In this document: positions 63,812 through 64,000 of the stretch, in pieces
How positions within the stretch are numbered: the stretch's first letter is position 1
How the letters are laid out: every line of letters begins with the position of its first letter
NCBI RefSeq assembly: GCF_000959725.1
Contig: NZ_CP009322.1
Coordinates: 372,001-436,000, forward strand
Reading direction: 5' to 3'
Length of the DNA stretch: 64,000 nt
Source: Burkholderia gladioli
GTDB lineage: Bacteria > Pseudomonadota > Gammaproteobacteria > Burkholderiales > Burkholderiaceae
Position numbers and translations under genes: made by a program
The notes under the pieces: model-generated
What the model was told of the DNA's origin: nothing
Databases searched by the model: none
Seen by the model: only the letters and a program-made list of their open reading frames with translations

Positions 63812-64000
63812 GTCAGCCACTCGTATTCGCGATGAAAGCCGCGGATCGCGCGCAGCCGCAGTTGCGCGAAACCCGGCAGGGGGCGCCGCGTGCCCTCGAT
63901 CACGCCGTCGTCGACCTCGATGTCGCGCGTGCCGAAACGCAGCTGCCCGTTGCCGCGCAGCAGGTAGTCGTACTCGCTCATCGTCAGCGCATGGCGTGCG
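63808..64000 (-). CDS. HMG-CoA-synthase-like enzyme (PksG type), C-terminal part only
   Basis: The last 63 residues are visible, cut by the window edge: RHALTMSEYDYLLRGNGQLRFGTRDIEVDDGV..LPGFAQLRLRAIRGFHREYEWLT, matching the C-terminus of PksG-like HMG synthases (..FGTRN..GFHRxYEW). It would attach an acetyl-derived carbon to the beta-keto group of the ACP-bound chain. The active-site Cys region lies outside the window. Its stop overlaps ECH1. Confidence 0.85.
   Translation of the reverse strand, partial: ARHALTMSEYDYLLRGNGQLRFGTRDIEVDDGVIEGTRRPLPGFAQLRLRAIRGFHREYEWLT

Overview
The window is GC-rich (about two thirds G+C), densely coded and free of recognisable tRNA, rRNA, CRISPR or insertion-sequence features. 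Family content (DUF4148, DUF3331, DUF4087, many LysR regulators, Gram-negative porin, trans-AT polyketide genes, a type III effector behind a PIP/hrpII box) points to a plant-associated Burkholderia, probably an accessory-rich second chromosome. The genus call is inference from gene content; no marker gene is present.

Layout. 1-9.9 kb: small catabolic/redox units, each with its own divergent regulator (QorB-like reductase/HxlR; alpha/beta hydrolase/LysR; FMN hydroxy-acid dehydrogenase plus MHS transporter/LysR), a DUF4087 secreted protein, a broken di-haem peroxidase and purU. 10.1-15.2 kb: choline-O-sulfate use (LysR, betC, choline-binding protein, porin). 15.4-26.5 kb: flavodoxin, LysR/LysE pair, a candidate effector, a GlxA/CdhR-type regulator, DUF4148, a cysteine desulfurase fused to a DUF442-like sulfurtransferase, DUF1330 and a SWIM/SNF2 helicase. 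26.8-31.3 kb: a complete carnitine-degradation operon (caiX, cdhC, cdhA, cdhB, acylcarnitine-type esterase), feeding glycine betaine and so linked to the choline-sulfate locus.

31.4-32.4 kb holds the clearest virulence signal: a SpvC/OspF/HopAI1-type phosphothreonine lyase with a MAPK-docking-like N-terminus, all catalytic residues, and a perfect TTCGC-N15-TTCGT box with a correctly spaced -10. 32.5-34.7 kb: small secreted/DUF proteins with an unusual density of leftward terminators. 35-43.3 kb: FAD oxidoreductase/ferredoxin/sigma-54 activator, DUF1488, lytic transglycosylase, purine permease, an NlpC/P60-like hydrolase and a small coiled protein. 43.4-52.2 kb: AraC regulator and a six-gene rightward operon for the distal valine pathway (isobutyryl-CoA to propionyl-CoA) plus an acyl-CoA ligase.

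52.7-64 kb is the left edge of a trans-AT polyketide cluster running off the window. Rightward: MATE exporter, acyl hydrolase, Sfp-type PPTase. Leftward and translationally coupled: HMG-CoA-synthase-like enzyme (cut by the window end), ECH1, ECH2 (together a beta-branching cassette), a degenerate CHAT-STAND-TPR protein, DUF4180, an amidase and the discrete malonyl transferase. The PKS megasynthases themselves are not in view.
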